A stretch of DNA of 64,000 nt, taken from positions 1,092,501 through 1,156,500 of the forward strand of contig NZ_CP150919.1 in assembly GCF_039909015.1 (NCBI RefSeq). Direction: 5' to 3'. Position 1 is the stretch's first letter; each line of letters starts with the position of its first letter. The notes below the pieces were generated by a model that saw only the letters and a list, made by a program, of their open reading frames with translations, ran no database searches and was not told the origin of the DNA. The stretch comes from Pseudomonas grandcourensis. Its GTDB lineage: Bacteria > Pseudomonadota > Gammaproteobacteria > Pseudomonadales > Pseudomonadaceae. The translations under genes and the position numbers were made by a program. Shown piece by piece: positions 54,327 through 63,477 of this stretch.

Positions 54327-55241
54327 ATGTTACGTACAATCAACTTCATGGGCGTTCGCAACTTTGCGTTCGGCGTCACATTGTTCCTTACCGCGCTGGC
54401 AATGTTCAGTGTCTTCCATAAGGGCATGAACTGGGGCCTGGACTTCACCGGCGGTACGCTCATCGAGCTGACCTACGAGCGTCCGGCCGACGTCACCAAG
54501 GTGCGTGAGCAACTGGTTACTGCCGGTTATCACGAAGCCATCGTGCAGAACTTCGGTGCAACCACCGATCTGCTGGTGCGTATGCCGGGTGAAGATCCGC
54601 AGTTGGGCCATCAGGTAGCGGAAGCGCTGCAGAAAGTCGGCGGCGACAACCCGGCGACGGTCAAGCGTGTCGAGTTCGTCGGCCCGCAGGTAGGTGAAGA
54701 GCTGCGCGACCAGGGCGGCCTCGGCATGCTGATGGCGCTGGGCGGTATCCTGATCTACCTGGCTTTCCGCTTTCAGTGGAAGTTTGCGGTCGGTGCGATC
54801 GTGTCCTTGATCCACGACGTGATCGTGACCGTCGGTATCCTGTCGTTTTTCCAGATCACCTTCGACCTGACGGTGCTGGCGGCGGTACTGGCGATCATCG
54901 GTTACTCGCTCAACGACACCATCGTGGTATTCGACCGGGTTCGTGAGAACTTCCGTGTACTGCGCAAGGCCAGCCTGATCGAGAACATCAACATCTCGAC
55001 CACGCAGACCCTGCTGCGGACCATGGCGACTTCGATCTCCACCTTGCTGGCGATCGCGGCCCTGCTGTTCTTCGGTGGCGACAACCTGTTCGGCTTCTCC
55101 ATCGCCCTGTTCATCGGTGTACTGGCGGGTACTTACTCGTCGATCTACATCGCGAACGTGGTGCTGATCTGGCTGAACCTGAGCACGGAAGACCTGATTC
55201 CTCCGGTCAATACCGAGAAGGAAGTCGACGACCGTCCTTGA
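54327..55241 (+). CDS. secF: Protein translocase subunit SecF
   Basis: 304 residues with AAGGGGC upstream. It has the SecF signature GLDFTGGTLIELTYERPADV, then TM2-TM6 with IGYSLNDTIVVFDRVRENFR and INISTTQTLLRTMATSIST. It forms the SecDF complex with the preceding SecD. A strong terminator follows at 55269-55302. Confidence 0.98.
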   Translation: MLRTINFMGVRNFAFGVTLFLTALAMFSVFHKGMNWGLDFTGGTLIELTYERPADVTKVREQLVTAGYHEAIVQNFGATTDLLVRMPGEDPQLGHQVAEALQKVGGDNPATVKRVEFVGPQVGEELRDQGGLGMLMALGGILIYLAFRFQWKFAVGAIVSLIHDVIVTVGILSFFQITFDLTVLAAVLAIIGYSLNDTIVVFDRVRENFRVLRKASLIENINISTTQTLLRTMATSISTLLAIAALLFFGGDNLFGFSIALFIGVLAGTYSSIYIANVVLIWLNLSTEDLIPPVNTEKEVDDRP

Positions 55242-55268
55242 AGGCAAAGTCTTTAAGCGATGTAGTCC

Positions 55269-55302
55269 AAAAAAGGCGCGAGTTGAACTCGCGCCTTTTT
55301 TT
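55269..55302 (+). terminator. Terminator after yajC-secD-secF
   Basis: GGCGCGAGTT (55275-55284) and AACTCGCGCC (55286-55295) with A6 before and T7 after: a perfect Rho-independent hairpin, potentially bidirectional. Confidence 0.95.
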
Positions 55303-55362
55303 GTGCTCCAAGGCAGGGAGAAGCGCGGACATGTTCCGCATTTGATGGTCCAGGAGGTTCAT

Positions 55363-55911
55363 GTGAACAAGTCGATGCTGGTTGGTGCTGTACTGGGTGC
55401 TGTCGGTGTAACTGCCGGGGGTGCTGTGGCCACCTACAGCCTGGTTAAAAGCGGCCCGGAGTACGCACAAGTACTCGCCGTTGAGCCGGTCAAGACACAA
55501 ATCAAGACTCCACGTGAAGTGTGCAAGGATGTAGCGGTCACCCGGCAGGCGCCGGTGAAAGATCAACATCAGATCGCCGGTACGGTGGTCGGTGCATTGG
55601 CAGGTGGTTTGCTGGGTAACCAGATCGGTGGCGGCACCGGCAAGAAGATCGCCACGGTCGCGGGTGCTGTCGGTGGTGGCTACGCCGGCAACAAGGTGCA
55701 GGAAGGCATGCAAGAGCGTGACACCTACACCACGACCCAGACCCGCTGTAACACCGTTAACGACATCAGTGACAAGGTTGTAGGTTACGACGTGCGTTAT
55801 TCGCTGGACGGCAAGGAAGGCAAGGTGCGCATGGACCGTGATCCAGGTAACCAGATTCCGGTGGATAAGGAAGGCAAGTTGATCCTGTCGGAGAATCAGA
55901 CGGCTCATTGA
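55363..55911 (+). CDS. Glycine-zipper 2TM domain envelope protein
   Basis: 182 residues from a GTG at 55363, with CAGGAGG six bases upstream (the ATG-like start further upstream lacks this). The N-terminus (NKSMLVGAVLGAVGVTAGGA) is a signal-anchor or lipoprotein-like helix. A glycine-zipper 2TM domain (GTVVGALAGGLLGNQIGGGTGKKIATVAGAVGGGYAGN) sits near residue 75, and the C-terminal YDVRYSLDGKEGKVRMDRDPG resembles the Rcs-type family. It is likely an envelope protein exposed to the periplasm. Located between secF and suhB, as in other pseudomonads. Confidence 0.9.
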   Translation: MNKSMLVGAVLGAVGVTAGGAVATYSLVKSGPEYAQVLAVEPVKTQIKTPREVCKDVAVTRQAPVKDQHQIAGTVVGALAGGLLGNQIGGGTGKKIATVAGAVGGGYAGNKVQEGMQERDTYTTTQTRCNTVNDISDKVVGYDVRYSLDGKEGKVRMDRDPGNQIPVDKEGKLILSENQTAH

Positions 55912-55930
55912 TCTGCTGAAACCGGATTAA

Positions 55931-55960
55931 AAAAGAAGCACCCTGCGGGGTGCTTTTTTG
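55931..55960. terminator. Terminator after the glycine-zipper gene
   Basis: GCACCCTG and the rest of GCACCCTGCGGGGTGC (55938-55953) form the stem, with A-tract before and TTTTTT after. The same 16-base stem appears, reversed, at 57482-57497. Confidence 0.9.
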
Positions 55961-55990
55961 TGCCCGCGATTCAAGCGTCACCCCAAATCC

Positions 55991-56095
55991 CCTGTAGGAG
56001 CGAGCTTGCTCGCGATGACGGTGTCACATTCAGCATATGAGGTGACTGATACACAGCCATCGCGAGCAAGCTCGCTCCCACAGGGTTTTGTAGTG
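55991..56095. repeat. Inverted pair of REP elements
   Basis: CCTGTAGGAGCGAGCTTGCT from 55991 and its reverse form ending CTCGCTCCCACAGGG at 56095, spaced by about 50 bp. Confidence 0.9.
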
Positions 56096-56167
56096 TTTTG
56101 AAGGGCGATTTCCAGGCATAAAAATCTATGGTCGCCCCCATTTTTGCAATACTGATTAACGGGTGGT

Positions 56168-56269
56168 GTGGTTGGCTTGCTTAAATCTATCCGGCGTCTG
56201 TTTGGGGCATGCCCCAGCGCCACGATGAGAATCGCGCCTGACGATCCTAAAAAGCCCATCGGCTTCTAA
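56168..56269 (+). CDS. Candidate 33-residue small protein
   Basis: GTG at 56168, reading VGLLKSIRRLFGACPSA then RIAPDDPKKPIGF and TAA at 56267. A terminator with stem ATCGGCTT/AAGCCGAT and T5 (56258-56280) overlaps its last codons, which supports a real short transcript here. The amphipathic basic helix (LLKSIRRLFG) and the proline-rich end are peptide-like. The ribosome site is weak. This is too short for usual gene calls, and I do not recognise it; it needs support from conservation. Confidence 0.4.
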   Translation: MVGLLKSIRRLFGACPSATMRIAPDDPKKPIGF

Positions 56270-56280
56270 AGCCGATTTTT
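56258..56280 (+). terminator. Terminator overlapping the small ORF's end
   Basis: ATCGGCTT (56258-56265) and AAGCCGAT (56269-56276) with loop CTA and a following T5. Confidence 0.7.
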
Positions 56281-57481
56281 ATGCCAGGATCTTCGCCAGG
56301 CCGGTAGGCCGTTCACGTCATCTGTTGTTCAGCTATCGCAAAACCTGAAGGGTGAGTCGTGGTACTGCAACAACCTCAGGGTCAGGCGTTCAAGGCGTCT
56401 GGCCCTGCTTCATATTGCGTATGGTGAGTTGCGATCGCCCAGGCGATACGCGCCAGTTTGTTAGCGAGGGCACAGGCCACGACATTCGAATGTCGTCGAC
56501 TGAGCAAGGCTCGTACCCAGTCAGCCAAGGCCCCTTTCTGGTGCTCCAGCCTCTGCATATAGACCCTGGAGCATTGCACCAACAGTTGTCGCAGGTGCTT
56601 GTCACCCCGCTTGCTGATCCCCAGCAAATTTGCCTTACCGCCTGTGCTGTACTGCCTGGGCACCAGTCCCACTGAGGCGGCAAAATCGCGACTGCGCCGG
56701 TACTGCTTGGCATCGCCCATTTCCACAGCCAGCAGGCTGGCGGTGATCGGGCCGACACATGGCATGCTCAGTAAGCGACTACCCAGATCATCGTCGGCCA
56801 GTTGGCTCGCCAGCTCTTTATCCAGCGCCCTGATTTGCTCATCCAGGTAAACGAAGTGATCGTGCAGACGTTGCAGCAACACCGTCAAACGAATGGGCAA
56901 TTCGTGCTCGGCCAAGACATTTGTCAAACGCTTCATGATTGCCAGGCCTCTGGGCAGGCTGACGCCAAATTCCAGTAGAAAACCGTGCATCTGATTAGCC
57001 GTTTTTGTGCGGTCATGCACCAACGATTCGCGCATCCGATGCAGAACAGACAGGGTTTGCTGGGACTCGGTTTTAGGCGTCACAAAGCGCATAGATGGAC
57101 GGGAAGCCGCTTCACAGATCGCTTCAGCATCAACGAAATCATTTTTGTTGCCCTTGACGAAGGGCTTAACGAACTGCGGGGAAATCAGCTTGGCCGTGTG
57201 TCCCATTGCCGCTAGCTGACGAGCAACAAAATGCGCCCCCGCACAGGCTTCCATCACCACGATACAACTCGGCACGTTGCCGAAAAGCTGCATCATCTGC
57301 GTCCGAGAGAGCTTCTTGCGAAACACCTCGTGGCCTGATTTATCCTGGCCGTGAAGGTGGAAATTATGTTTACCGAGATCGATACCGATCAGTGCTGACT
57401 GGATCATGATGATGGCCTCCGAAAACAAAACACCCTGCGAAAGCGTAGCCCTCGCAGGGTGTGGGGGTGACCATCTCATTA
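56281..57481 (-). mobile_element. IS110-family insertion sequence (boundaries approximate)
   Basis: Contains one transposase gene, with 101 bp of non-coding sequence on the left (56281-56381) and 74 bp on the right to the suhB terminator. A strong palindrome, ACACCCTGCGA (57430-57440) and TCGCAGGGTGT (57452-57462), lies just before the transposase start. IS110 elements lack terminal inverted repeats, so the ends cannot be fixed by eye; the right end likely abuts 57481, where the suhB terminator has lost its U-tract. Such elements carry a bridge RNA in one non-coding end, which may be the 56281-56381 segment. Confidence 0.65.
56382..57407 (-). CDS. IS110-family transposase (DEDD)
   Basis: 341 residues from the ATG at 57407 (MIQSALIGIDLGKHNFHLHG); the longer frame to 57485 has no ribosome site. 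The RuvC-like DEDD domain has GIDLGKHNFHLHG (Asp10), VVMEACAG (Glu), and KNDFVDAEAICEAA (paired Asp). The C-terminal Tnp domain has LLSMPCVGPITASLLAVEMGD and the serine-containing QYSTGGKANLLGISKRGDKHLRQ, typical of transposase_20. It should catalyse RNA-guided recombination of its element. Confidence 0.94.
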   Translation of the reverse strand: MIQSALIGIDLGKHNFHLHGQDKSGHEVFRKKLSRTQMMQLFGNVPSCIVVMEACAGAHFVARQLAAMGHTAKLISPQFVKPFVKGNKNDFVDAEAICEAASRPSMRFVTPKTESQQTLSVLHRMRESLVHDRTKTANQMHGFLLEFGVSLPRGLAIMKRLTNVLAEHELPIRLTVLLQRLHDHFVYLDEQIRALDKELASQLADDDLGSRLLSMPCVGPITASLLAVEMGDAKQYRRSRDFAASVGLVPRQYSTGGKANLLGISKRGDKHLRQLLVQCSRVYMQRLEHQKGALADWVRALLSRRHSNVVACALANKLARIAWAIATHHTQYEAGPDALNA

Positions 57482-57497
57482 GCACCCCGCAGGGTGC
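57482..57497 (-). terminator. suhB terminator hairpin lacking its U-tract
   Basis: The stem GCACCCTGCGGGGTGC is on the - strand after the suhB stop and is preceded by an A-tract, but TAATGAGATGG follows instead of T residues. The same stem at 55938-55953 has a normal T-run. The missing T-run fits an IS junction at about 57481. Confidence 0.6.
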
Positions 57498-57516
57498 TTT
57501 TTCTGTCGCTGGAAGC

Positions 57517-58335
57517 TTAGCGCTTCAGCGAGGCCGGCAGGTGCGGCTGGATCGCCGTCAATACTGCCTTGAAGCACTTGGTGTTACCGGCAACGACGTG
57601 GCCTTTTTCCAGGAAGTCGTGACCGCCGGTGAAGTCGCTCACCAGACCGCCGGCTTCCTGGATCAGCAGGGCGCCTGCAGCCATGTCCCACTCGGACAGG
57701 CCCGACTCCCAGAAGGCGTCGAAACGGCCGGCGGCCACGTAGGCCAGGTCCAGGCTCGCCGAACCTGCGCGGCGGATGCCGGCGGTCTGGCCAACCAGGG
57801 CGCGGAACATGCCCAGGTAGTTGTCGAGGTTGTCCATCTGGTCGTCACGGAACGGGAAGCCGGTACCCAGCAGGGCGCCGTCGAGGCTGGTGCGGCCGCT
57901 GACGCGCAGGCGACGACCGTTCAGTTGAGCGCCGCGACCACGGCTGGCGGTGAATTCTTCCTGGCGAACCGGGTCCAGAACAACAGCGTGCTCAAGACGA
58001 CCGCGGTATTTGCAGGCGATGCTGACAGCGAAGTGAGGAATGCCGCGCAGGAAGTTGGTGGTGCCGTCCAGTGGGTCGATGATCCACAGGTACTCTTCGC
58101 CTTCGATGCCGGTGCCGGCGTGCATGCCGGTCTCTTCACCCATGATCGAGTGATTCGGGTAGGCCTTGCGCAGGGCGTCGATGATTTTCTGTTCGGCGGC
58201 GCGATCCACCTCGGATACGTAATCCTTGGCGTCTTTTTCGTCGACCTTGATGGTATCCAAGCGCTCGATGGAGCGGAAGATCAATTCACTGGCGCTGCGG
58301 GCGGCGCGCAGCGCGATATTCAGCATGGGCTGCAT
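57517..58335 (-). CDS. suhB: Inositol-1-monophosphatase SuhB
   Basis: 272 residues. It has the inositol monophosphatase metal sites IMGEETG, WIIDPLDGTTNFLRGIPHFAV and the late ESGLSEWDMAAGALLIQEAGG. In Pseudomonas SuhB also influences ribosome assembly and virulence gene expression. Divergent from trmJ with a 146-bp gap. Confidence 0.96.
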   Translation of the reverse strand: MQPMLNIALRAARSASELIFRSIERLDTIKVDEKDAKDYVSEVDRAAEQKIIDALRKAYPNHSIMGEETGMHAGTGIEGEEYLWIIDPLDGTTNFLRGIPHFAVSIACKYRGRLEHAVVLDPVRQEEFTASRGRGAQLNGRRLRVSGRTSLDGALLGTGFPFRDDQMDNLDNYLGMFRALVGQTAGIRRAGSASLDLAYVAAGRFDAFWESGLSEWDMAAGALLIQEAGGLVSDFTGGHDFLEKGHVVAGNTKCFKAVLTAIQPHLPASLKR

Positions 58336-58481
58336 GGATGTGTCACCTAAGGTTGTTAAAGAAAGCCGGGCATTCTATCAGAAAGTTTCTACAGGAGAAG
58401 GACGACGTTCGCTTTCATGGCTTAACGGTAGCTAGCCCTGTAAGATTCTGCTCCCGATTATTGTGTTCGAGAGCGCCTCCC

Positions 58482-59252
58482 TTGCTGCAAAACATTCGTG
58501 TCGTCCTGGTCAATACCAGCCATCCGGGCAATATCGGCGGGGCTGCGCGTGCCATGAAGAACATGGGGCTGTCGCGGCTGGTGCTGGTCGAGCCTCGTCT
58601 GTTCCCGCATCACGAGGCCGATGCCCGTGCCTCCGGTGCCGGTGACATCCTTGAAAACGCGCAAGTCGTCGCCACCTTGGAAGATGCCTTGGTCGGCTGC
58701 AACCTGGTGCTCGGTACCAGTGCCCGCGACCGGCGCATTCCCTGGCCGCTGCTCGATCCCCGCGAATGCGGAACGAAGGTGGTCGAGGAAGCCGGGCAGG
58801 GCGCGGAAATTGCCCTGGTGTTCGGTCGTGAAGACTCCGGCCTGACCAACGAAGAGCTGCAGCGATGTCATTATCACGTGCACATCCCATCAGACCCTGA
58901 GTTCAGTTCGCTGAACCTTGGGGCGGCGGTGCAGGTGTTGGGTTATGAAGTGCGCATGTCCTGGCTGGCGGCCCAAGGTCAGCCGAGCAAGGTCGAGAAG
59001 GAAGAGGTGGCTTCGGTCAAAAGCGCGGAGCTGGCGACCATGGACGAGCTGGAACGATTCTATGAGCACCTGGAGCAGACCCTGGTGGCCATCGAATTCC
59101 TCGATCCGGAAAAGCCACGGCACTTGATGGCGCGCCTGCGCCGGTTGTACGGACGCAGCTCGGTTAGCCGGGCGGAAATGAATATTTTGCGTGGCATCCT
59201 CACGGAAACCCAGAAAGCGGCCCGTGGTGAGCTCCTTAAGCGGAAGGATTAA
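58482..59252 (+). CDS. trmJ: tRNA (cytidine/uridine-2'-O-)-methyltransferase TrmJ
   Basis: 256 residues from a TTG at 58482 (TTGCTGCAAAAC), a length and N-terminus ([29 protein letters not shown]) matching known TrmJ. The SPOUT knot has [14 protein letters not shown] and [25 protein letters not shown]. It 2'-O-methylates position 32 in several tRNAs. The TAA at 59250-59252 overlaps a cysE ATG by one base, so they may be co-translated. Confidence 0.93.
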   Translation: MLQNIRVVLVNTSHPGNIGGAARAMKNMGLSRLVLVEPRLFPHHEADARASGAGDILENAQVVATLEDALVGCNLVLGTSARDRRIPWPLLDPRECGTKVVEEAGQGAEIALVFGREDSGLTNEELQRCHYHVHIPSDPEFSSLNLGAAVQVLGYEVRMSWLAAQGQPSKVEKEEVASVKSAELATMDELERFYEHLEQTLVAIEFLDPEKPRHLMARLRRLYGRSSVSRAEMNILRGILTETQKAARGELLKRKD

Positions 59253-59254
59253 TG

Positions 59255-60031
59255 ATGTTCGAGCGTTTGCGTGAAGATATCCAGAGCGTATTCCACCGAG
59301 ACCCGGCGGCGCGTAACGCTTTTGAAGTCCTGACCTGCTACCCCGGCATGCATGCCATCTGGATTCACCGTTTGTCGGCGATGCTGTGGCGCGCGGACCT
59401 GAAATGGCTGGCGCGGCTGGTGTCGAACTTCGGCCGCTGGTTGACCGGGATCGAGATCCATCCGGGGGCCAAGGTCGGTCGTCGCTTCTTCATTGACCAT
59501 GGCATGGGCATCGTCATTGGTGAAACCGCCGAGATCGGCGACGACGTGACCATTTATCAGGGCGTGACTCTCGGTGGTACCAGCTGGAATAAAGGCAAGC
59601 GCCACCCCACGCTGGGTGATGGTGTGGTTGTCGGTGCCGGCGCCAAGGTGCTCGGTCCGTTCACTGTTGGTGCGGGTGCCAAGGTCGGCTCCAACGCCGT
59701 GGTGACCAAAGAGGTGCCGCCGGGCGCCACTGTGGTGGGGATTCCGGGGCGAATTATCGTCAAGCCCGACGAAGAGCAGGACGCCAAGCGCAAGGCCATG
59801 GCCGAGAAGATCGGTTTTGATGCCTACGGTGTGACTGAAGACATGCCGGACCCGGTGGCGCGCGCCATTAACCAGTTGCTCGATCACCTGCAGGCGGTCG
59901 ATGGACGTCTGGAGGGGATGTGCGGGGCGTTGAAGGATCTGGGCAGTAATTACTGTGCGAAAGATCTGCCTGAGCTGCGTGAAGAAGACTTTGCCTGCGT
60001 AAAAGACAAAGACGAAAGCAAGGCCGGTTGA
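59255..60031 (+). CDS. cysE: Serine O-acetyltransferase
   Basis: 258 residues. The second of two adjacent ATGs is preferred because AGGA is six bases from it. Left-handed beta-helix acetyltransferase with [62 protein letters not shown] and [19 protein letters not shown]; the catalytic histidine is in FIDHGMG. It makes O-acetylserine for cysteine synthesis and so supplies sulfur to the isc operon next to it. It is the shorter CysE type found near isc in pseudomonads. Confidence 0.97.
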   Translation: MFERLREDIQSVFHRDPAARNAFEVLTCYPGMHAIWIHRLSAMLWRADLKWLARLVSNFGRWLTGIEIHPGAKVGRRFFIDHGMGIVIGETAEIGDDVTIYQGVTLGGTSWNKGKRHPTLGDGVVVGAGAKVLGPFTVGAGAKVGSNAVVTKEVPPGATVVGIPGRIIVKPDEEQDAKRKAMAEKIGFDAYGVTEDMPDPVARAINQLLDHLQAVDGRLEGMCGALKDLGSNYCAKDLPELREEDFACVKDKDESKAG

Positions 60032-60038
60032 TGCCACT

Positions 60039-60116
60039 GTAGGAGCTGCCGAAGGCTGCGATCTTTTGATCTTAAAAGGGCAAGATCAAAAGATCGCAGC
60101 CTTCGGCAGCTCCTAC
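60039..60116. repeat. Perfect 35-bp inverted repeat between cysE and iscR
   Basis: Arm 1 (60039-60073, beginning GTAGGAGCTGCCGAAGG) is exactly reversed in arm 2 (60082-60116), with an 8-base spacer AAAAGGGC. The sequence contains GATCTTTTGATC. It is a different family from the REP copies; a degraded half occurs at 49494-49544. It may act as a terminator-like barrier between cysE and the isc promoter. Confidence 0.92.
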
Positions 60117-60228
60117 GCAGGTCGCAATCAGGTAATGGCAGAGCGCTGACCGGTGTGCCATTAGGCAGCAGACCCTGCTATGATGCGCCCGCTCTTTTGC
60201 GGGTAATCCTGACTAAAGTACTAGGTCT

Positions 60229-60257
60229 AATAGTTGACTTAAATACTCGGGAATTGC
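60229..60257 (+). promoter_or_regulatory. iscR promoter with IscR type-1-like site
   Basis: ATAGTTGAC and, after TTAAATA, CTCGGGAAT make an ATAGTYGAC-N7-CTCGGG-type palindrome, resembling the Fe-S-IscR type 1 consensus. TTGACT within it serves as a -35 box. [2Fe-2S]-IscR would repress iscRSUA when Fe-S supply is ample. It lies 37 bp before the iscR ATG. Confidence 0.65.
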
Positions 60258-60293
60258 ATACTCGCCTCATTCCGAACTCCGTGGTAATTGTCC

Positions 60294-60785
60294 ATGCGAC
60301 TGACTACAAAAGGCCGATACGCCGTGACCGCCATGCTCGATCTGGCGTTGCACGCGCAGCACGGGCCCGTGTCCCTGGCCGATATCTCCGAGCGCCAAGG
60401 CATCTCCCTGTCCTACCTCGAACAGCTTTTCGCCAAACTGCGCCGCAGCAATCTGGTGTCCAGCGTGCGTGGTCCGGGTGGTGGCTACCAATTGTCCCGC
60501 GACATGCAGGGCATCCAGGTCGCCCAGGTGATCGATGCGGTGAACGAATCGGTCGATGCAACCAAATGCCAAGGGCAGGGTGATTGCCATTCCGGCGACA
60601 CTTGCCTGACTCACCACTTGTGGTGCGACCTGAGCCTGCAGATCCACGAGTTTCTGAGCGGTATCAGCTTGGCTGACCTTGTGACTCGCCGTGAGGTGCA
60701 AGAAGTAGCCCAGCGTCAGGACCAGCGCCGTTGCAACAGCAAGGCGCCACGCCTGGACAAGATTGAAGCGTCCGCCGTCGAATGA
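60294..60785 (+). CDS. iscR: Fe-S cluster assembly regulator IscR
   Basis: 163 residues from ATG 60294. Rrf2 winged helix [20 protein letters not shown] with [26 protein letters not shown], then cluster ligands in [21 protein letters not shown] (three cysteines near 92, 98 and 104 plus a histidine). It senses [2Fe-2S] and controls its own operon. The C-terminal tail is longer and basic ([12 protein letters not shown]). Confidence 0.97.
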   Translation: MRLTTKGRYAVTAMLDLALHAQHGPVSLADISERQGISLSYLEQLFAKLRRSNLVSSVRGPGGGYQLSRDMQGIQVAQVIDAVNESVDATKCQGQGDCHSGDTCLTHHLWCDLSLQIHEFLSGISLADLVTRREVQEVAQRQDQRRCNSKAPRLDKIEASAVE

Positions 60786-60835
60786 CAGCCGAAGAGCTAG
60801 CGGCACGCCAGCCAGCCTGATTTAGGAGATAGTCC

Positions 60836-62050
60836 ATGAAATTGCCGATTTACCTTGATTACTCTGCGACCACCCCGGTTGATCCGCGTGTTGCGCAAAA
60901 AATGAGTGAATGCCTGCTGGTCGACGGAAACTTCGGTAACCCGGCGTCCCGTTCCCACGTGTTCGGCTGGAAAGCCGAAGAGTCCGTCGAAAACGCCCGT
61001 CGTCAGGTCGCTGACCTGGTCAACGCCGACCCGCGTGAAATCGTCTGGACCTCCGGTGCCACCGAATCCGACAACCTGGCAATCAAGGGTGCGGCGCATT
61101 TCTATGCCACCAAGGGCAAGCACCTGATCACCACCAAGATTGAGCACAAGGCTGTCCTCGACACCATGCGCCAACTGGAGCGTGAAGGTTTCGAAGTGAC
61201 CTACATCGAGCCTCGTACCGATGGCCTGGTGACCCCTGAGATGATCGAAGCCGAACTGCGCGACGACACCATCCTGGTTTCGGTCATGCACGTGAACAAC
61301 GAAATCGGCACCGTCAACGACATCGCCGCGATCGGCGAACTGCTCCGTTCCAAGGGCATCCTGTTCCACGTCGACGCCGCTCAGTCCACCGGCAAGGTCG
61401 AGATCGACCTTTCGAAGCTGAAAGTCGACATGATGTCGTTCTCCGCCCACAAGACCTACGGTCCTAAAGGCATCGGCGCCCTGTACGTAAGCCGCAAGCC
61501 GCGCGTACGTATCGAAGCGACCATGCACGGTGGCGGCCACGAGCGCGGCATGCGTTCCGGCACCCTGGCGACCCACCAGATCGTCGGCATGGGTGAAGCT
61601 TTCCGCGTAGCCAAGGAAGACATGGCTGCCGAGAACGCACGCATCAAGGCGTTGAGCGACCGCTTCTACAAGCAGGTCGAGCACCTGGAAGAGCTGTACG
61701 TCAACGGCAGCCTGACCGCCCGCGTTCCGCACAACCTGAACCTGAGCTTCAACTACGTTGAAGGCGAGTCGCTGATCATGGCACTCAAGGATCTGGCGGT
61801 TTCGTCCGGTTCGGCCTGCACCTCGGCGTCCCTTGAGCCTTCGTACGTACTGCGCGCCCTGGGCCGCAACGACGAACTGGCACACAGCTCGATCCGCTTC
61901 ACCTTCGGCCGTTTCACCACCGAAGAAGAAATCGACTACGCCGCGCAGAAAGTCTGCGAGGCCGTTACCAAGCTGCGCGCTCTGTCGCCGCTGTGGGACA
62001 TGTACAAAGACGGCGTCGATATCTCGAAGATCGAGTGGGCGGCACACTAA
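60836..62050 (+). CDS. iscS: Cysteine desulfurase IscS
   Basis: 404 residues with TTAGGAGATAG upstream. Fold-type I PLP enzyme: [28 protein letters not shown] lysine in [11 protein letters not shown] (near residue 206) and the active-site cysteine loop [21 protein letters not shown] (near 328). It takes sulfur from cysteine for IscU clusters, tRNA thiolation and cofactors. Follows iscR by 50 bp. Confidence 0.98.
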   Translation: MKLPIYLDYSATTPVDPRVAQKMSECLLVDGNFGNPASRSHVFGWKAEESVENARRQVADLVNADPREIVWTSGATESDNLAIKGAAHFYATKGKHLITTKIEHKAVLDTMRQLEREGFEVTYIEPRTDGLVTPEMIEAELRDDTILVSVMHVNNEIGTVNDIAAIGELLRSKGILFHVDAAQSTGKVEIDLSKLKVDMMSFSAHKTYGPKGIGALYVSRKPRVRIEATMHGGGHERGMRSGTLATHQIVGMGEAFRVAKEDMAAENARIKALSDRFYKQVEHLEELYVNGSLTARVPHNLNLSFNYVEGESLIMALKDLAVSSGSACTSASLEPSYVLRALGRNDELAHSSIRFTFGRFTTEEEIDYAAQKVCEAVTKLRALSPLWDMYKDGVDISKIEWAAH

Positions 62051-62151
62051 ACAAAGAAGCCGCCGGATACAGATCCTGTAGCAGCGCGGCGGTAAACGCA
62101 GCGTAACTACGGGGTCTCAAGAGCGGCCCTGATGAGTGAGGATTGAGAATC

Positions 62152-62538
62152 ATGGCTTACAGCGAAAAGGTCATCGACCACTACGAAAACCCGCGCAACG
62201 TCGGCAAGATGGACGCGGAAGATCCTGATGTCGGCACCGGCATGGTCGGCGCTCCGGCGTGCGGCGACGTGATGCGCCTGCAGATCAAGGTCAACGACGC
62301 CGGCATCATCGAAGATGCCAAGTTCAAGACTTACGGCTGCGGTTCGGCTATCGCTTCCAGCTCCCTCGCCACCGAGTGGATGAAGGGCAAGACCCTGGAC
62401 GAAGCGGAAACCATCAAGAACACCCAGCTGGCTGAAGAACTGGCCCTGCCGCCAGTGAAAATCCACTGCTCGGTACTCGCTGAAGACGCCATCAAGGCGG
62501 CTGTTCGCGACTACAAGCAGAAGAAAGGCTTGATCTGA
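62152..62538 (+). CDS. iscU: Fe-S cluster scaffold IscU
   Basis: 128 residues, ATG at 62152 ([17 protein letters not shown]). Cluster cysteines are in [11 protein letters not shown] (37), [11 protein letters not shown] (63) and [10 protein letters not shown] (106), with LPPVK, the HscA recognition segment, at about 99-103. It assembles [2Fe-2S] clusters with IscS. 101 bp after iscS. Confidence 0.98.
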   Translation: MAYSEKVIDHYENPRNVGKMDAEDPDVGTGMVGAPACGDVMRLQIKVNDAGIIEDAKFKTYGCGSAIASSSLATEWMKGKTLDEAETIKNTQLAEELALPPVKIHCSVLAEDAIKAAVRDYKQKKGLI

Positions 62539-62572
62539 TTTTCGAGTTTTGGCGACGAGTAAGGAGTCACCG

Positions 62573-62896
62573 ATGGCTATCAGCATGACAGAAGCGGCTG
62601 CTCGACACGTGCGGCGCTCCCTCGACGGGCGCGGCAAAGGTGAAGGGATTCGTCTGGGTGTTCGCACCACGGGCTGTTCCGGCCTTGCCTACGTGCTGGA
62701 GTTTGTCGACGAGGTGGTTGCAGAGGACCAGGTGTTCGAAAGTCACGGCGAAAAAGTGATCATCGACCCGAAGAGCCTGGCCTACCTGGACGGCACCGAG
62801 CTCGATTTCGTCAAGGAAGGGTTGAACGAGGGCTTCAAGTTCAACAACCCCAACGTACGCGGTGAATGTGGCTGCGGCGAAAGCTTCAACATCTGA
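62573..62896 (+). CDS. iscA: A-type Fe-S carrier IscA
   Basis: 107 residues, ATG at 62573 with AAGGAG upstream. HesB-like domain with the three conserved cysteines in [13 protein letters not shown] and GECGCGESF. It delivers Fe-S clusters or iron to targets. The frame before the ATG is not used. Confidence 0.97.
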   Translation: MAISMTEAAARHVRRSLDGRGKGEGIRLGVRTTGCSGLAYVLEFVDEVVAEDQVFESHGEKVIIDPKSLAYLDGTELDFVKEGLNEGFKFNNPNVRGECGCGESFNI

Positions 62897-62904
62897 GGCT
62901 TGTC

Positions 62905-63426
62905 GTGGGTACTCCTTGTCATTTCGCTTTATTTGAGCTGCAACCGAGTTTCGATCTGGACCTCGATCAGCTGGCTACGCGCTACCGTGAGTTGGCGCGC
63001 AGTGTTCATCCGGACCGCTTTGCCGACGCTTCCGAGCGTGAGCAGCGGTTGGCGCTGGAGCAATCCGCGAGCCTCAACGAGGCCTACCAGACACTCAAGA
63101 ACCCACCCAAACGCGCGCGTTACCTGCTCGCCTTGAATGGTGGCGAGCTGCCGCTGGAGGTCACGGTGCATGATCCGGAGTTTCTGCTGCAACAGATGGA
63201 GTTGCGCGAAGAGCTCGAAGACCTGCAGGACAGCGCCGACCTCAATGGCGTTGCCGTCTTCAAGCGTCGCCTGAAGGCAGCCCAGGATGAGCTGAACCAA
63301 AGCTTCGCAGCTTGCTGGAACGATGCCGCGCACCGTGAACAGGCCGAACGCCTGATGCGGCGCATGCAGTTCCTCGACAAGCTCACCTACGAAGTGCGCC
63401 AGTTAGAAGAGCGCCTCGACGATTAA
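62905..63426 (+). CDS. hscB: Co-chaperone HscB
   Basis: 173 residues from a GTG at 62905, with GAGG six bases upstream. J-domain with the HPD motif ([12 protein letters not shown]) at about residue 35, and a C-terminal three-helix bundle that binds IscU. It stimulates HscA ATPase for cluster release from IscU. Eight bases after iscA. Confidence 0.97.
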   Translation: MGTPCHFALFELQPSFDLDLDQLATRYRELARSVHPDRFADASEREQRLALEQSASLNEAYQTLKNPPKRARYLLALNGGELPLEVTVHDPEFLLQQMELREELEDLQDSADLNGVAVFKRRLKAAQDELNQSFAACWNDAAHREQAERLMRRMQFLDKLTYEVRQLEERLDD

Positions 63427-63477
63427 CCCAGTGCCGCTCCGGTCGCACGCCTGATATACAGATAAGTCCTGATAACG

